A DNA stretch of 64,000 nucleotides from VXYL01 sp965116935. GTDB taxonomy: Bacteria > Pseudomonadota > Gammaproteobacteria > Pseudomonadales > Azotimanducaceae. Numbering within the stretch: position 1 is the stretch's first letter; the number at the start of each line of letters is the position of its first letter. Positions 45,968 to 55,005 of this stretch are shown here, one piece after another. The stretch spans positions 310,001 to 374,000 of the forward strand of contig OZ220737.1 in NCBI GenBank assembly GCA_965116935.1, in the 5' to 3' direction. The position numbers and the translations under genes are program-made. The notes below the pieces were generated by a model that worked only from the letters and a program-made list of their open reading frames with translations, was not told the origin of the DNA and ran no database searches.

Positions 45968-46570
45968 CTATGAACCTTCGAGGACCTTGGTGACGTCGGC
46001 GGTGAAGTCGGGGAGGAGGGCCGAGGTTGCAGTGTCGCCGGGGTGGAACTCGCCGTGTTCGGTGTAGGTGTCGCCGGCGAGGGTCAGGACGGTGATTGCG
46101 GCGGCCTGGGGGTCGACGATCCAGTACTCGGGGATGCCGGCTTCGGCGTAGTCGGCGCGTTTGGTGATGTAGTCGCGGTCGGGGTCGTCGGGGCTGACTA
46201 CTTCGACTACCAGGTCGGCGCCGGACCAGTAGCGGTTGTCGCGGCGCTCGTCAGCTTCGTTCAGGAGGAGAAGCACATCCGGCTCGCGGAACCTTGCTGT
46301 TCCAACTCGGACTCGGTGTGGCGCAACCGATATCACTCCGTTGCGTGGAGGCACGACTGCATCCAAGAGGCGGAACAGGCGCAATAGCACCATCTGGTGT
46401 TCGTCGGTGGGCATCGGTAGTTCTTCAATACGTCCATCCGCGAACTCCACCAACCGAGAGCAATGATCCGTGAGCCATAGGTAGCCGGCCACGTTCCAGC
46501 ATCCTTGCGGGGGGCGAAACTCAAGCAGTAGGGCGTCGGCCTCGTCTTGGGTGGTTGTGCAGGTGCTCAT
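45968..46570 (-). CDS. Uma2 family nuclease (secretion-locus copy 2)
   Basis: The 200-residue protein starts MSTCTTTQDEADALLLEFRP and has the same motifs as copy 1: REPDVLLLLNEADERRDNRY, ADLVVEVVSPDDPDRDY and AGIPEYWIVDPQAAAI. It lies 35 bases after the gspG stop on the same strand, so it is probably cotranscribed with gspE-F-G. Unlike the 32-36 kb copies it has no C-terminal coiled coil. Confidence 0.87.
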   Translation of the reverse strand: MSTCTTTQDEADALLLEFRPPQGCWNVAGYLWLTDHCSRLVEFADGRIEELPMPTDEHQMVLLRLFRLLDAVVPPRNGVISVAPHRVRVGTARFREPDVLLLLNEADERRDNRYWSGADLVVEVVSPDDPDRDYITKRADYAEAGIPEYWIVDPQAAAITVLTLAGDTYTEHGEFHPGDTATSALLPDFTADVTKVLEGS

Positions 46571-46604
46571 GGAGGAATTGTCGCATGCCTGGATGGGATG
46601 CAGG

Positions 46605-47105
46605 TTACGAGGCGGCGCCACCGCCCTGTTCCGGGACATAGCCGATGTCTGCGTTGTCGCCCTCGCCGCCTTCGGCTTGGTCGGCGCCCAGGGAGTAGAG
46701 GACGAAGCCTTGCAGGTTCTCGACCGGGCTCTCGTAGCGGTAGGGGGTGCGCCAGGGGTCGGCGGGGAGTTCGTCGTCGAGGTAAGGCCCACGCCAGTAG
46801 TCAGCGACTTCCGGGGGAGGCGACATGAGGGCGGCCAGGCCCTCGGTGGTGGTGGGGTAGCGGCCCACGTCGAGGCGGAATGCCTGCAGGCCGGAACGGA
46901 GGCTCTTCACCTGCACCTCGGCGGCGCGGACATTGGCCTGGTCCACTTGGCCCATGATCCGCGGGGCGACGAGGCCGGCGATGAGCACGAGGATGACCAG
47001 CACGACCATGACCTCGATCAAGGTGAACCCGGCCCACAGAGAGCGGCTTCGGCCGGGCCGAAATGTCGCCGGGAAAGCGAAGGAGGGTTGGTGAAACGTC
47101 TGCAT
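46605..47105 (-). CDS. gspG: Type II secretion major pseudopilin GspG
   Basis: The 166-residue prepilin has leader MQTFHQPSFAFPATFRPGRS plus RSLWA, then G^FTLIEVMVVLVILVLIAGLVAP. The GspG signature follows: TTTEGLAALM, YLDDELPADPWRTPYRY and YSLGADQAEGGEGDNADIGY, where late acidic residues bind calcium. It polymerises into the pseudopilus. The ATG at 47105 gives the leader; upstream frames are repeats. A tandem repeat block of about 800 bases separates it from gspF. Confidence 0.95.
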   Translation of the reverse strand: MQTFHQPSFAFPATFRPGRSRSLWAGFTLIEVMVVLVILVLIAGLVAPRIMGQVDQANVRAAEVQVKSLRSGLQAFRLDVGRYPTTTEGLAALMSPPPEVADYWRGPYLDDELPADPWRTPYRYESPVENLQGFVLYSLGADQAEGGEGDNADIGYVPEQGGGAAS

Positions 47106-47180
47106 GTTCAGCCCGCACCGTGGGTGGCATCGCTGGCGGTAGTTTAGCGCCGTGTGGCGGGGCGTAGGCCGGCTTGTTGG

Positions 47181-47975
47181 CGTTGTTCGGGGCTGGCGCT
47201 TTGTTGGCGTTGTCGGGGACGCGGGTGGCGGTGGTCTTGATCGACTCCGCTGCGTGCGCGCCTTCGGCACGCTTGGAGGGCGGGACGCCCTCCGTCCAGA
47301 GAGGCCCTCGCACGGCAGGGGCTGGTTTTGCTGGTGGCGTTGTTCGGGGGTGGCGCTTTGTCTGGCGTTGTCGGGGACGCGGGTGGCGGCGGCCTTGTCC
47401 GGCTCCGCTGCGTGCGCGCCTTCGGCACGCTTGGAGGGCGGGACGCCCTCCGTCCAGAGAGGCCCTCGCACGGCAGGGGCTGGTTTTGCTGGTGGCGTTG
47501 TTCGGGGGTGGCGCTTTGTCTGGCGTTGTCGGGGACGCGGGTGGCGGCGGCCTTGTCCGGCTCCGCTGCGTGCGCGCCTTCGGCACGCTTGGAGGGCGGG
47601 ACGCCCTCCGTCCAGAGAGGGCCTCGCATGGCTGGGGATGGTTTGCTGGCGTTGTTCGGGGCTGGCGCTTTGTTTGGCGTTGTCGGGGACGCGGGTGGCG
47701 GTGGTCTTGGCCGGTGCCGCTGCGTGCGCGCCTTCGGCACGCTTGGAGGGCGGGACGCCCTCCGTCCAGAGAGGGCCTCGCGTAGCAGGGGCTGGTTTGC
47801 TGGCGTTGTTCGGGGCTGGCGCTTTGTTGGCGTTGTCGGGGACGCGGGTGGCGGTGGCCTTGGCCGGTGCCGCTGCGTGCGCGCCTTCGGCACGCTTGGA
47901 GGGCGGGACGCCCTCCGTCCAGAGAGGGCCTCGCATGGCTGGGGATGGTTTGCTGGCGTTGTTCGGGGCTGGCGG
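47181..47975. repeat. Tandem array of a 153-158 bp unit, five copies and a part
   Basis: The anchor CGTTGTTCGG occurs at 47181, 47338, 47496, 47650, 47804 and 47957, giving spacings of 157, 158, 154, 154 and 153. Each unit holds GTTGTCGGGGACGCGGGTGG, CGCTGCGTGCGCGCCTTCGG and the hairpin GGAGGGCGGGACGCCCTCCG. The last part ends at the gspF stop. Frames through the array encode only repeat peptides on both strands. It separates gspF from gspG. Confidence 0.92.
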
Positions 47976-49175
47976 CTAGAGGGCCACTTCGTTGACGCTG
48001 GTGATGGCCAGCATGATGCCGATCATCACGAGGCCCAGGAAACCGCCGATGAAGATGATGGCGAGCGGTTCGATCAGGGCCAGCACGCGCTTCATTCGGC
48101 GGGCGCTGTTTTCTTCGTAAAGGCGGGCCAAGGCTCTGGCCATCTCCGCTAGCTGGCCGGATTGTTCGCCGACGCGGAGGAGGTTGTAGCCGGTGGGGGT
48201 CAGGGCGGCGCGACTCTCGAGCGCCTCGGAGAGGGCGACGCCGCCGCGCACGTCGCCGGCCACTTGGGTCAGCATGGTGCGGCGGCGGCTGATGCGGACG
48301 CCGCGACCGGCGAGGTCGAGGGCGTCCATGAGTTCCACGCGGCTGCCGAGCATGGCGCCCATCACGGCGGCCCACTTGGCGGTGTCGAGTTCGGTGTACC
48401 ACTGCCCGAGCACCGGAGCGCTGGCGAGGATGTCCACGACCCGCTGACGGGCGGCCCGGCGTTGCAGGACGATCGCGGCCGCAACAACGCCGGCGACGAG
48501 CGCGAGGCCGAGCCAGGCGCCGTTGTCGTTCATCCACAGGCCCGTGGAGAGCACGACATTGGCCAAGAGCGGAAGGTCGGGGTGGTCGTTCAGGATGTCC
48601 GCAAACTGCGGCACCACGAACATGAACACGACCAAGATGGCGGCGGTGCCGCCGGCGACGAGGATCGCGGGATAGGTGAGCGCGCCGCGCATGTCGGAGG
48701 CGACGCGTTCGTCGTAGTCCATCTGCTGCACGGCCTCGCGCAGGGATTCGGCCAGCGTGCCGCTGAGTTCGCCAGCCTCGACGAGGTGGAAGACGTAGTC
48801 TGGCAGGTTCAGGTCGCTCGCCCGCAAGGCGCCAAGGAAGTTCTGACCGCGCAGCAGTTCGCGACCGATGGCCTCGAAGCCGGCAACGAGCTGCGGATGG
48901 TAGCTGCCGCGGCCCTGGGCCGTCACGGCGTCGCTCAGGGAGACTCCGGATTCGAGCAGAGTGGCGAGTTCGCCGAAGGCGACGACCAAGTCGCGGGCGC
49001 GCAGGCGGCGACGGATGGTGAAGCTGCCGGCGGTGGACTTGGCCTCCGCGACTTCCATGACGGTGTGGCCGTCGGCGACCAGGGTTCGGGCCAGTTCCTC
49101 GGGCGAGGCGGCGTCGGCCTCGCCGTTGACGGTCTGGCCGTCGGGGGCGATGGACTTGTAGGTAAGCGTTGGCAT
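47976..49175 (-). CDS. gspF: Type II secretion inner-membrane platform protein GspF
   Basis: The 399-residue protein has two repeated GspF/PilC domains, around ELATLLESGVSLSDAVTAQG and AAVMGAMLGSRVELMDALDLAG. Three membrane segments are at about 165-190 (ILVAGGTAAILVVFMFVVPQ), 215-235 and 370-392. It forms the core of the inner-membrane platform that GspE drives. It is transcribed after gspE; 217 bases with two repeat copies lie between them. Confidence 0.95.
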   Translation of the reverse strand: MPTLTYKSIAPDGQTVNGEADAASPEELARTLVADGHTVMEVAEAKSTAGSFTIRRRLRARDLVVAFGELATLLESGVSLSDAVTAQGRGSYHPQLVAGFEAIGRELLRGQNFLGALRASDLNLPDYVFHLVEAGELSGTLAESLREAVQQMDYDERVASDMRGALTYPAILVAGGTAAILVVFMFVVPQFADILNDHPDLPLLANVVLSTGLWMNDNGAWLGLALVAGVVAAAIVLQRRAARQRVVDILASAPVLGQWYTELDTAKWAAVMGAMLGSRVELMDALDLAGRGVRISRRRTMLTQVAGDVRGGVALSEALESRAALTPTGYNLLRVGEQSGQLAEMARALARLYEENSARRMKRVLALIEPLAIIFIGGFLGLVMIGIMLAITSVNEVAL

Positions 49176-49295
49176 GTCACGGTGGATTATCCATCAAGCC
49201 GGAGCTTGCGCCCCATAGGCACGCTTCGAGGGCGAGACGCTCTCGCTCCACCGGCCCGACCCCGCGCGCGACTGTGCGACATTATCCCTTGGTGT

Positions 49296-49359
49296 GTGGG
49301 ACGAAATGTTTGTGTGTCGGGAACGCTCGACTGTGTGGGACGAAATGTTTGTGTGTCGG
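49296..49359 (-). repeat. Two GTGG variants of the 26-bp repeat between gspE and gspF
   Basis: Copies at 49296 and 49334 read GTGGGACGAAATG and end TGTGTCGGGAACGCTC. They are in direct orientation, 38 bases apart, and differ from the others by GTGG in place of GTAG and by the flank GAACGCTC. Confidence 0.9.
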
Positions 49360-49392
49360 GAACGCTCAGGGACGGCTTCGCTCAGACCGCCC

Positions 49393-51165
49393 TCATTCAT
49401 CCACCAGCGAGAGTCGGGTTACCTCTTCTGCGGTGGTGACGCCGCGGGAGGCCTTGATTAGGCCGTCTTGGGCCAGGGTGCGACAGCCGTTGGCTCGGGC
49501 GTGGCGCTTGAGATCGTTCAGGGTGGCGCCGGCGACGATCATGTCGCGCAGTTCCGCCGACATGGGGGCGAGTTCGTAGATGCCGGTGCGGCCCCGGAAG
49601 CCGGTGTGCTGGCAGTGGTCGCAGCCTGGCGCATGCACCCATTCGCTGCCGACGAGATCGGCGGGGAGCGCGGCAAGTTGGTCGTCGAGATGCGACGGTG
49701 CCGGCACCGGCTCCGCGCAGTGCTTGCACGCCCGGCGCACCAGGCGCTGTGCCTGCACGCCGCGCACCGGGGCCGCGACCAGGAACGGCTCCACGCCCAT
49801 GTCGATCAGGCGCGTGAAGCTGGCGATGGCATCGTTGGTGTGGACGGTGGAGAGCACGACGTGGCCGGTGAGGGCGGAGCGGATGGCGATTTCGGCGGTT
49901 TCGAGGTCGCGAATCTCGCCAATCATGATGACGTCCGGGTCGTGGCGCAGGATGGCGCGCAGGGCCCTTGCGAACGTGTAGCCAATCTCGGCGTGGGTTT
50001 GGATCTGGATGATGCCCGGCATCTGGTACTCCACCGGGTCTTCGACGGTGATGATCTTCTTCACGCCGTCGTCCGCCTCCTGCAAGGCGGCGGCGAGGGT
50101 GGTGGACTTGCCGGAACCGGTGGGGCCGGTGACCAGGACAATGCCGTTGGTGGCCTGGAACCAGCTTCGGAACATGGCGAGGTGGTCCGCTTCCATGCCG
50201 AGGTTGCCAAGGATGAGTTCCTCGCGTTCCTTGGCGAGCATCCTGAGCACGATGGACTCGCCCAGGGCACAGGGCACGGTGGAGACGCGGATGTCCATCT
50301 CGCGCCCGGAGATGCGGCGGCTGATGCGGCCGTCCTGGGGCAGGCGTCGCTCGGCGATGTCGATGCCGGCGATGAGCTTGATGCGCGAGGCTACCGCCGC
50401 GAAGCGATCGAGCGGTTGGGTGAGGCGAGTGTGCAGCACGCCGTCCACCCGCATGCGCACGACGAAGCTCTCTTCGGCAGGCTCGACGTGGATGTCGGAG
50501 GCGTCGATGTCCACCGCCTGGGCGAGCAGGTTGTTGACGAGCTCGATGATGGGCGCCTCTTCGGCCATCTCCCGAAGCTGGCGCGCCACGTCGCCGCTGA
50601 AGAGCCCCTCCATCGCCCGTTCCTTGCGCACGGCTTCGACGAGGCGGTCGATGTGGTGGTTGGCGGCGACGTGAAAGGCCACCGCCTCGGTCGGGTAGAA
50701 GTGGGTGAGCACTTCCATCAGGGCACGGTCGCTTAAGTCCCGGGCCAGGCAGCAGAGGGGGCCGGTGGGTTCGCCGTCGCCGTCTTCGCCCTCGGTTTCG
50801 GTGGCCTCGTCCTCGCCGCCACGCCACATCAGCACGGCGTGGTCCAGGAACCAGTCGAGCTTGATGGGGGATGCGTCCATGAAGCGATAGAGGCTGAGGG
50901 GTTCCGGCAGGTCTTCGGCATCGCGCACCCAGGTTGCGCCAAGCTGGTCGGCGACGACGCCCAGCAGGGCATCTTCCGACAGCGCGCCGGTGCGCACGAG
51001 GAGGGGGCCAAGGCGGCCGCCAACGGTGCGTTGGATTTCAAGCGCCCGCGCGACATCCTGCTCGGTGACATGGCCGGCCTGGGCAAGCATCTCGCCGAGA
51101 CGCCGCTCGGAAACGGACCATGCAGGCTGTTCGATCAACTTTGGCGTTCCGCAGATTCGGGTCAA
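49393..51165 (-). CDS. gspE: Type II secretion ATPase GspE
   Basis: The 590-residue protein has N-terminal GspE-N domains (residues 20-90, LGEMLAQAGHVTEQDVARAL) and Walker A GPTGSGKS at 347-354. The Asp box DASDIHVEP and the Walker B region DPDVIMIGEIRD at 409-420 are present, as is the His box (LSTVHTNDAI). The C-terminal Cys4 zinc site is CKHC..CDHC. An acidic insert (DEATETEGEDGDGE) near 119-132 is unusual. It is a hexameric cytoplasmic ATPase that powers pseudopilus assembly, the first gene of the minus-strand gspE-F-G run. Confidence 0.96.
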   Translation of the reverse strand: MTRICGTPKLIEQPAWSVSERRLGEMLAQAGHVTEQDVARALEIQRTVGGRLGPLLVRTGALSEDALLGVVADQLGATWVRDAEDLPEPLSLYRFMDASPIKLDWFLDHAVLMWRGGEDEATETEGEDGDGEPTGPLCCLARDLSDRALMEVLTHFYPTEAVAFHVAANHHIDRLVEAVRKERAMEGLFSGDVARQLREMAEEAPIIELVNNLLAQAVDIDASDIHVEPAEESFVVRMRVDGVLHTRLTQPLDRFAAVASRIKLIAGIDIAERRLPQDGRISRRISGREMDIRVSTVPCALGESIVLRMLAKEREELILGNLGMEADHLAMFRSWFQATNGIVLVTGPTGSGKSTTLAAALQEADDGVKKIITVEDPVEYQMPGIIQIQTHAEIGYTFARALRAILRHDPDVIMIGEIRDLETAEIAIRSALTGHVVLSTVHTNDAIASFTRLIDMGVEPFLVAAPVRGVQAQRLVRRACKHCAEPVPAPSHLDDQLAALPADLVGSEWVHAPGCDHCQHTGFRGRTGIYELAPMSAELRDMIVAGATLNDLKRHARANGCRTLAQDGLIKASRGVTTAEEVTRLSLVDE

Positions 51166-51252
51166 CGGCCATCATACGGCCAAGACGGGTGAGCGCGCAG
51201 GGCTTGCATCTGCTATCTTACGCTTGTCTTACCTAAGGCTGCGGAGTTGGCA

Positions 51253-51528
51253 ATGACCGCAAACCGCCCGCTTACCACGACCGTGTCCACGAAGGGTCAG
51301 GTGATCTTGCCCAAGTTGCTGCGCGACAGCCTGCAATGGGAACCGGGCACGCGCTTGTTGGTGGATGACACCCCGCAGGGCGTCCTGCTGAGCCGCGCCC
51401 CGACTTTCGAGACGACCCATCCCGAGGATGTGTTCGGTTGCCTGCGTTACACCGGCACGCCCAAGACGGAGGCTGACTTCGCCGCCGGTGTGCTCGCTGA
51501 GGCACGCCGACGCCATGCTGGCTCTTGA
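51253..51528 (+). CDS. VapB-type (AbrB fold) antitoxin
   Basis: The 91-residue protein has TTTVSTKGQVILPKLLRDSL and WEPGTRLLVDDTPQGVLL, the SpoVT-AbrB fold. The ATG at 51253 has GGAG 8 bases upstream; a TTG two codons earlier is less likely. Its end overlaps the toxin start by 14 bases, as is usual for coupled toxin-antitoxin pairs. Confidence 0.88.
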   Translation: MTANRPLTTTVSTKGQVILPKLLRDSLQWEPGTRLLVDDTPQGVLLSRAPTFETTHPEDVFGCLRYTGTPKTEADFAAGVLAEARRRHAGS

Positions 51529-51901
51529 TACCAACGTGGTCGTCCGCTACCTGACGGGGGACGACCCCGAACAAGCTGCCAAGGCTCGGTCGATCATCGA
51601 CGAAAACCATGTCTTCGTCGCCACAACCGTCTTGCTCGAGACCGAGTGGGTGCTCCGTAGCGTGTATGGATTCGGTGCGAGTCAGGTCTTGGACGGCCTA
51701 CGTTCCTTCGCTGGATTGCCGAACGTCGCAGTCGAGGATGCAGGACGGCTTGATGCAGCGCTAAACCTCGCCGCCGTCAACTTGGACTTCGCCGACGCGC
51801 TCCATCTGGCTGCGGCGGACTCGTGCGACGCACTGGTCACCTTTGATGCCGATTTCGCTCGACTCGCATCGCACGCTGCGGTTCCGGTCCGTACACCTTG
51901 A
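51515..51901 (+). CDS. VapC-type PIN-domain toxin
   Basis: The 128-residue PIN protein carries the acidic residues in LALDTNVVVRYLTGDD (first Asp), LLETEWVLRS (Glu), NLDFADALHLAAA (Asp) and LVTFDADFARL (Asp). It is an Mg-dependent RNase inhibited by the upstream antitoxin. The ATG at 51515 gives the conserved start; longer frames are out of family. Confidence 0.92.
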   Translation: MLALDTNVVVRYLTGDDPEQAAKARSIIDENHVFVATTVLLETEWVLRSVYGFGASQVLDGLRSFAGLPNVAVEDAGRLDAALNLAAVNLDFADALHLAAADSCDALVTFDADFARLASHAAVPVRTP

Positions 51902-51940
51902 CACTGGTCGAAGCCCCCTTCGGAGCAGAGTTCGGTGCCT

Positions 51941-53332
51941 TTACATCGCCCGCACGTAGCGAAGCGTGTCGTCCAAGGCGCGCTCGAGGCTCGAGAAGAG
52001 TTCGTCCACCTCGTTCTCGCTGATGACGAGGGGTGGGCAGAGGGCCAGCACATCGCCCAAGGCGCGGGTCACCAGGCCGTGTTCCAAGGCGCGGGTCATG
52101 CAGTGGGCACCGACCCCGGCAGAGGCTTCGAAGGGCTTGGCGGTGGCCCTGTCGGCCACCAGTTCCACGGCGCCGATGAGGCCGACGCCGCGGGTGTCGC
52201 CTACCAAGGGGTGGTCGGCCAGGGCGTTGAGTCGGGCCTGGAAGGACTCGCCCACCTTGGCGGCATGGGCGAAGATCTCGCGTTCCTCCATGATTTCGAG
52301 GTTGCGCAAGGCCACGGCGGCGCACACCGGGTGGCCGGAATAGGTGAAGCCGTGGGCGAAGTTGCCGACCTCCGGACTCGCGTCCACCATGGCCTCGTAG
52401 ATGAACTCGGGAATGATGACGCCGCTCAAGGGCAGGTAGGCCGACGAGACCGCCTTGGCGATGGTCATGGTGGTCGGACGGATACCCACGGCCTCCGCTC
52501 CGAACGCCTTGCCGGTGCGGCCGAAGCCGCAGATGACCTCGTCGTCGATGAAGAAGATGCCGTGCCGGTCCAGCACGGCCTGGATCTTCGGGTAGTAGTC
52601 GGCTGGCGGCACGATCACCCCGCCAACGCCCATCACCGGCTCGGCGATGAAGGCGGCGACGGTGTCGGGGCCCTCGCTCTCGATCAGCGCTTCGAGGGAA
52701 TCCGCCATGCGGGTGGCGAACTCTTCCTCGGACTCCCCGTCTTGCCGCTCGCGGTAGTAGTGCGGAAAGTCGGTGTGCAGTACGTTCGGCAGCGGCAGGT
52801 CGAACTGGGCGTGAAACGGCGGCAGGCCCGTGAGGCTGCCGCTCGCCACGGTGACGCCGTGGTAGCCGCCGCGCCGAGCGATGATCTTCTTGCGTTCCGG
52901 CTTGCCGATGAGGTTGTGGTAGTACCACATCAGCTTCACCTGGGTGTCGTTGGCGTCCGAGCCCGAGAGGCCAAAGAACACCCGCCCCGACTCGATCGGC
53001 ACCATCGACTTGATCTTCTCCGCCAAGAGCACGCTCGGCTCGTTCGTGCGGGCGGCGAAGAGCTGCGAATAGGCGAGCTTCTTCATCTGCTCCTCGGCGA
53101 CGCGAGCGAGTTCCTCCTCGCCGTAGCCAAGCGCCGTGCACCAGAGGCCCGCCATGCCTTCGAGATACTGCTTGCCCTTGTTGTCCCACACGTACACGCC
53201 CTTGGCGTGGGTCTGCACCAGCGGCCCCTCGCGGTGCAGTTGCCCGAGATTCGTGGCGGGGTGCAGAAGATGCGCGAGATCGCGGGCCTCGATGGAGTCC
53301 GGCGCGAATTCGTTGTGCAGTGCTTGGCTCAC
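51941..53332 (-). CDS. Class III (omega-type) aminotransferase
   Basis: The 463-residue PLP enzyme has VFFGLSGSDANDTQVKLMWY, RRGGYHGVTVASGSLTG, FIDDEVICGFGRTGK and the PLP lysine Lys293 (TMTIAKAVSSAYLPLSG). It is in the beta-alanine/pyruvate or putrescine-pyruvate aminotransferase group (aspartate aminotransferase family, class III). The exact amine donor cannot be read from the sequence. ATG start; it has no operon partners. Confidence 0.93.
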   Translation of the reverse strand: MSQALHNEFAPDSIEARDLAHLLHPATNLGQLHREGPLVQTHAKGVYVWDNKGKQYLEGMAGLWCTALGYGEEELARVAEEQMKKLAYSQLFAARTNEPSVLLAEKIKSMVPIESGRVFFGLSGSDANDTQVKLMWYYHNLIGKPERKKIIARRGGYHGVTVASGSLTGLPPFHAQFDLPLPNVLHTDFPHYYRERQDGESEEEFATRMADSLEALIESEGPDTVAAFIAEPVMGVGGVIVPPADYYPKIQAVLDRHGIFFIDDEVICGFGRTGKAFGAEAVGIRPTTMTIAKAVSSAYLPLSGVIIPEFIYEAMVDASPEVGNFAHGFTYSGHPVCAAVALRNLEIMEEREIFAHAAKVGESFQARLNALADHPLVGDTRGVGLIGAVELVADRATAKPFEASAGVGAHCMTRALEHGLVTRALGDVLALCPPLVISENEVDELFSSLERALDDTLRYVRAM

Positions 53333-53489
53333 GGTGCTTCCTTTGATGGGAGTGGGCGCGCCCCGAGGGGCGCATCGGCAGTTCGCTGCGCGAACTCCGG
53401 GCGCAACGCCGGTTTCGGTGGCGAAACCGCGTATTTTGCCGCAAAGGGAAGCCTAGCAGCCTTTCGGGCTTCGGACGGCGCAAGCCGGA

Positions 53490-53567
53490 CAGGGCGACGC
53501 ATGCGTCGCCCCTACAGGAAGGTGTCGGTCATGTCCCGGGCCGTAGGGGCGACGCATGCGTCGCCCT
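53490..53567. repeat. Inverted GTAG-headed palindromes (GGGCGACGCATGCGTCGCCC)
   Basis: GTAGGGGCGACGCATGCGTC with its GCCC end lies at 53543-53566, and the inverse ends CCTAC at 53515. The core GGGCGACGCATGCGTCGCCC is a perfect 20-base palindrome. The right copy is inside the alanine racemase frame and encodes part of its C-terminal tail. Confidence 0.9.
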
Positions 53568-54744
53568 TCTTCGGACGGCCTTCCCCATGCGCTGGCGAAC
53601 TGCCGACGCGCCCTTCAGGGCGCGCTAGGGGGCGGGCTTGGCGCCCTGTCCATCCTAAGGCAGCCCGGAGGTAGCGGCGCTCGACGCGGGGACCGACTCG
53701 GACCAGAAGTTCATAGGGGATGGTGCTCGCGAGGGTGGCGGCTTCGTCCAGGGAGATGTTGCGGCCGAAGATTTCGACACGATCGCCGGGGTGGAGAGTG
53801 TCGGCGACAGCGGTGGCGTCGATGGTGAGGGTGTCCATGGAGATGCGGCCCAGGATGGGGAGGCGGTGACCGTCGCAGAAGACGCTGCCGCGGCCCCCGA
53901 GTGTGCGGGGGATGCCGTCGGCGTAGCCAGCCGCGATCACGCCCAGGGTAGTGGCTTGTGGAAGCATGTGGGTGGCACCGTAGCCGATGGTTTCGCCCTT
54001 TGTGGCGCGGCTTGTGGAGAGGATTGGGGCGTCCAGGGTTGCCACCGGGGTTACCGGGCTTGGCTGATCTGTCAGCGGGTTGCCACCGTAGAGGCCGATG
54101 CCGAGGCGGGCGATGTCGCGGCCTCGGCTGGCGGCGGCGAGGTTGCCGGTGCAGGCGGCGGCGGAGTTGGCGAAGCTCGTGGGGATGCCTTGGAACATCT
54201 CGGCGATGCGTTCGCAGCGCGTCCGCTGGATGGCGTTGAGGGGATGGTCCGGGGTGTCGGCGCAGGCCAGGTGCGACATGACCAGGGCGATTTCGAAGCC
54301 TTGGAACGTCGTTCGGTCAACGGACTCGAATGGGAAGCCGAGGCGGTTCATGCCGGTATCGATGTGGATGGCGGCCGGGTGCTGGCGGTGGGGTTGCCAG
54401 AGCTCGAGTTGGTGGTGGTCGTTTAGGCTGGGGATGAGACCGGCGCTTGTCATTCTGGAGGCGGCAGCCGGGTCGGTGGGGCCAGACAGGACGTGGATCT
54501 CGCAAGAGGTGGCGTCAGGAAGAATGTCGCGTAGAGCCTTGCCTTCCGGCAGCGTGGCGACGAAGAAGCGGCGGCAGCCGAGGGAGGCGAGGGCGCGGGC
54601 GACGGGTTCGACGCCGAGCCCGTAGGCGTTGGCCTTTACGACGGCACCGGATTCCGCGCAACCGGCGCGGCCAGCGGCGGCTTGGAGGTTGCGCCAGTTG
54701 GTCGCCAGGGCGTCCAGGTCGACGATTAGGCGTGGGGATGACAT
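53512..54744 (-). CDS. alr: Alanine racemase with repeat-encoded tail
   Basis: The 410-residue protein has the PLP lysine Lys37 in AVVKANAYGLGVEP and the second-site tyrosine region ETIGYGATHMLPQA. ISMDTLTIDATAV and the C-terminal YELLVRVGPRVERRYL are also present. It supplies D-alanine for peptidoglycan. After about residue 372 the frame continues through hairpin repeats and adds about 38 residues (ARPLARPEGRVGSSPAHGEG and so on), so the natural stop has been lost to a repeat insertion. Usual length is about 360-370. Confidence 0.93.
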   Translation of the reverse strand: MSSPRLIVDLDALATNWRNLQAAAGRAGCAESGAVVKANAYGLGVEPVARALASLGCRRFFVATLPEGKALRDILPDATSCEIHVLSGPTDPAAASRMTSAGLIPSLNDHHQLELWQPHRQHPAAIHIDTGMNRLGFPFESVDRTTFQGFEIALVMSHLACADTPDHPLNAIQRTRCERIAEMFQGIPTSFANSAAACTGNLAAASRGRDIARLGIGLYGGNPLTDQPSPVTPVATLDAPILSTSRATKGETIGYGATHMLPQATTLGVIAAGYADGIPRTLGGRGSVFCDGHRLPILGRISMDTLTIDATAVADTLHPGDRVEIFGRNISLDEAATLASTIPYELLVRVGPRVERRYLRAALGWTGRQARPLARPEGRVGSSPAHGEGRPKKGDACVAPTARDMTDTFL

Positions 54745-54759
54745 GGGTTGCGACCCGTT

Positions 54760-55005
54760 GTGTCAGCCCGGAAACGCGCCTAGCGGCGCGTTGGGAGGGC
54801 AAGATGCCCTCCCCCCAAGGGAAGGGCCTCGCGCCGGCGGAGGGGTCTTCGAGGGGGAGGCATTCTGCCTTCCCTGGCACCGACAGGCGCCCTTGTCGGC
54901 GAGCCCGTTGTCAACGCACGCCACGGCACACCGAGGAATGCAGAGCGCCTTCTCCGCGAAGGTCCGTCCACGCCCAACGTCTGCCACGTGCCGTCGAAGG
55001 GGTCG
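54760..55005. repeat. Hairpin repeat cluster between alr and the cupin gene
   Basis: GCGCCTAGCGGCGCGTTGGG with AGGGCAAGATGCCCT at about 54775-54815, GGGAGGCATTCTGCCTTCCC at about 54855 and CGACAGGCGCCCTTGTCGGC at about 54885 form a row of GC-rich hairpins. No gene is supported. Confidence 0.75.

Noticed and set aside
47144..47979. Several frames through the gspG-gspF tandem array (GGRDALRPERPS-type repeats)
   Set aside because: They exist on both strands and in several frames, as expected when a repeat unit has no stops; no start signals.
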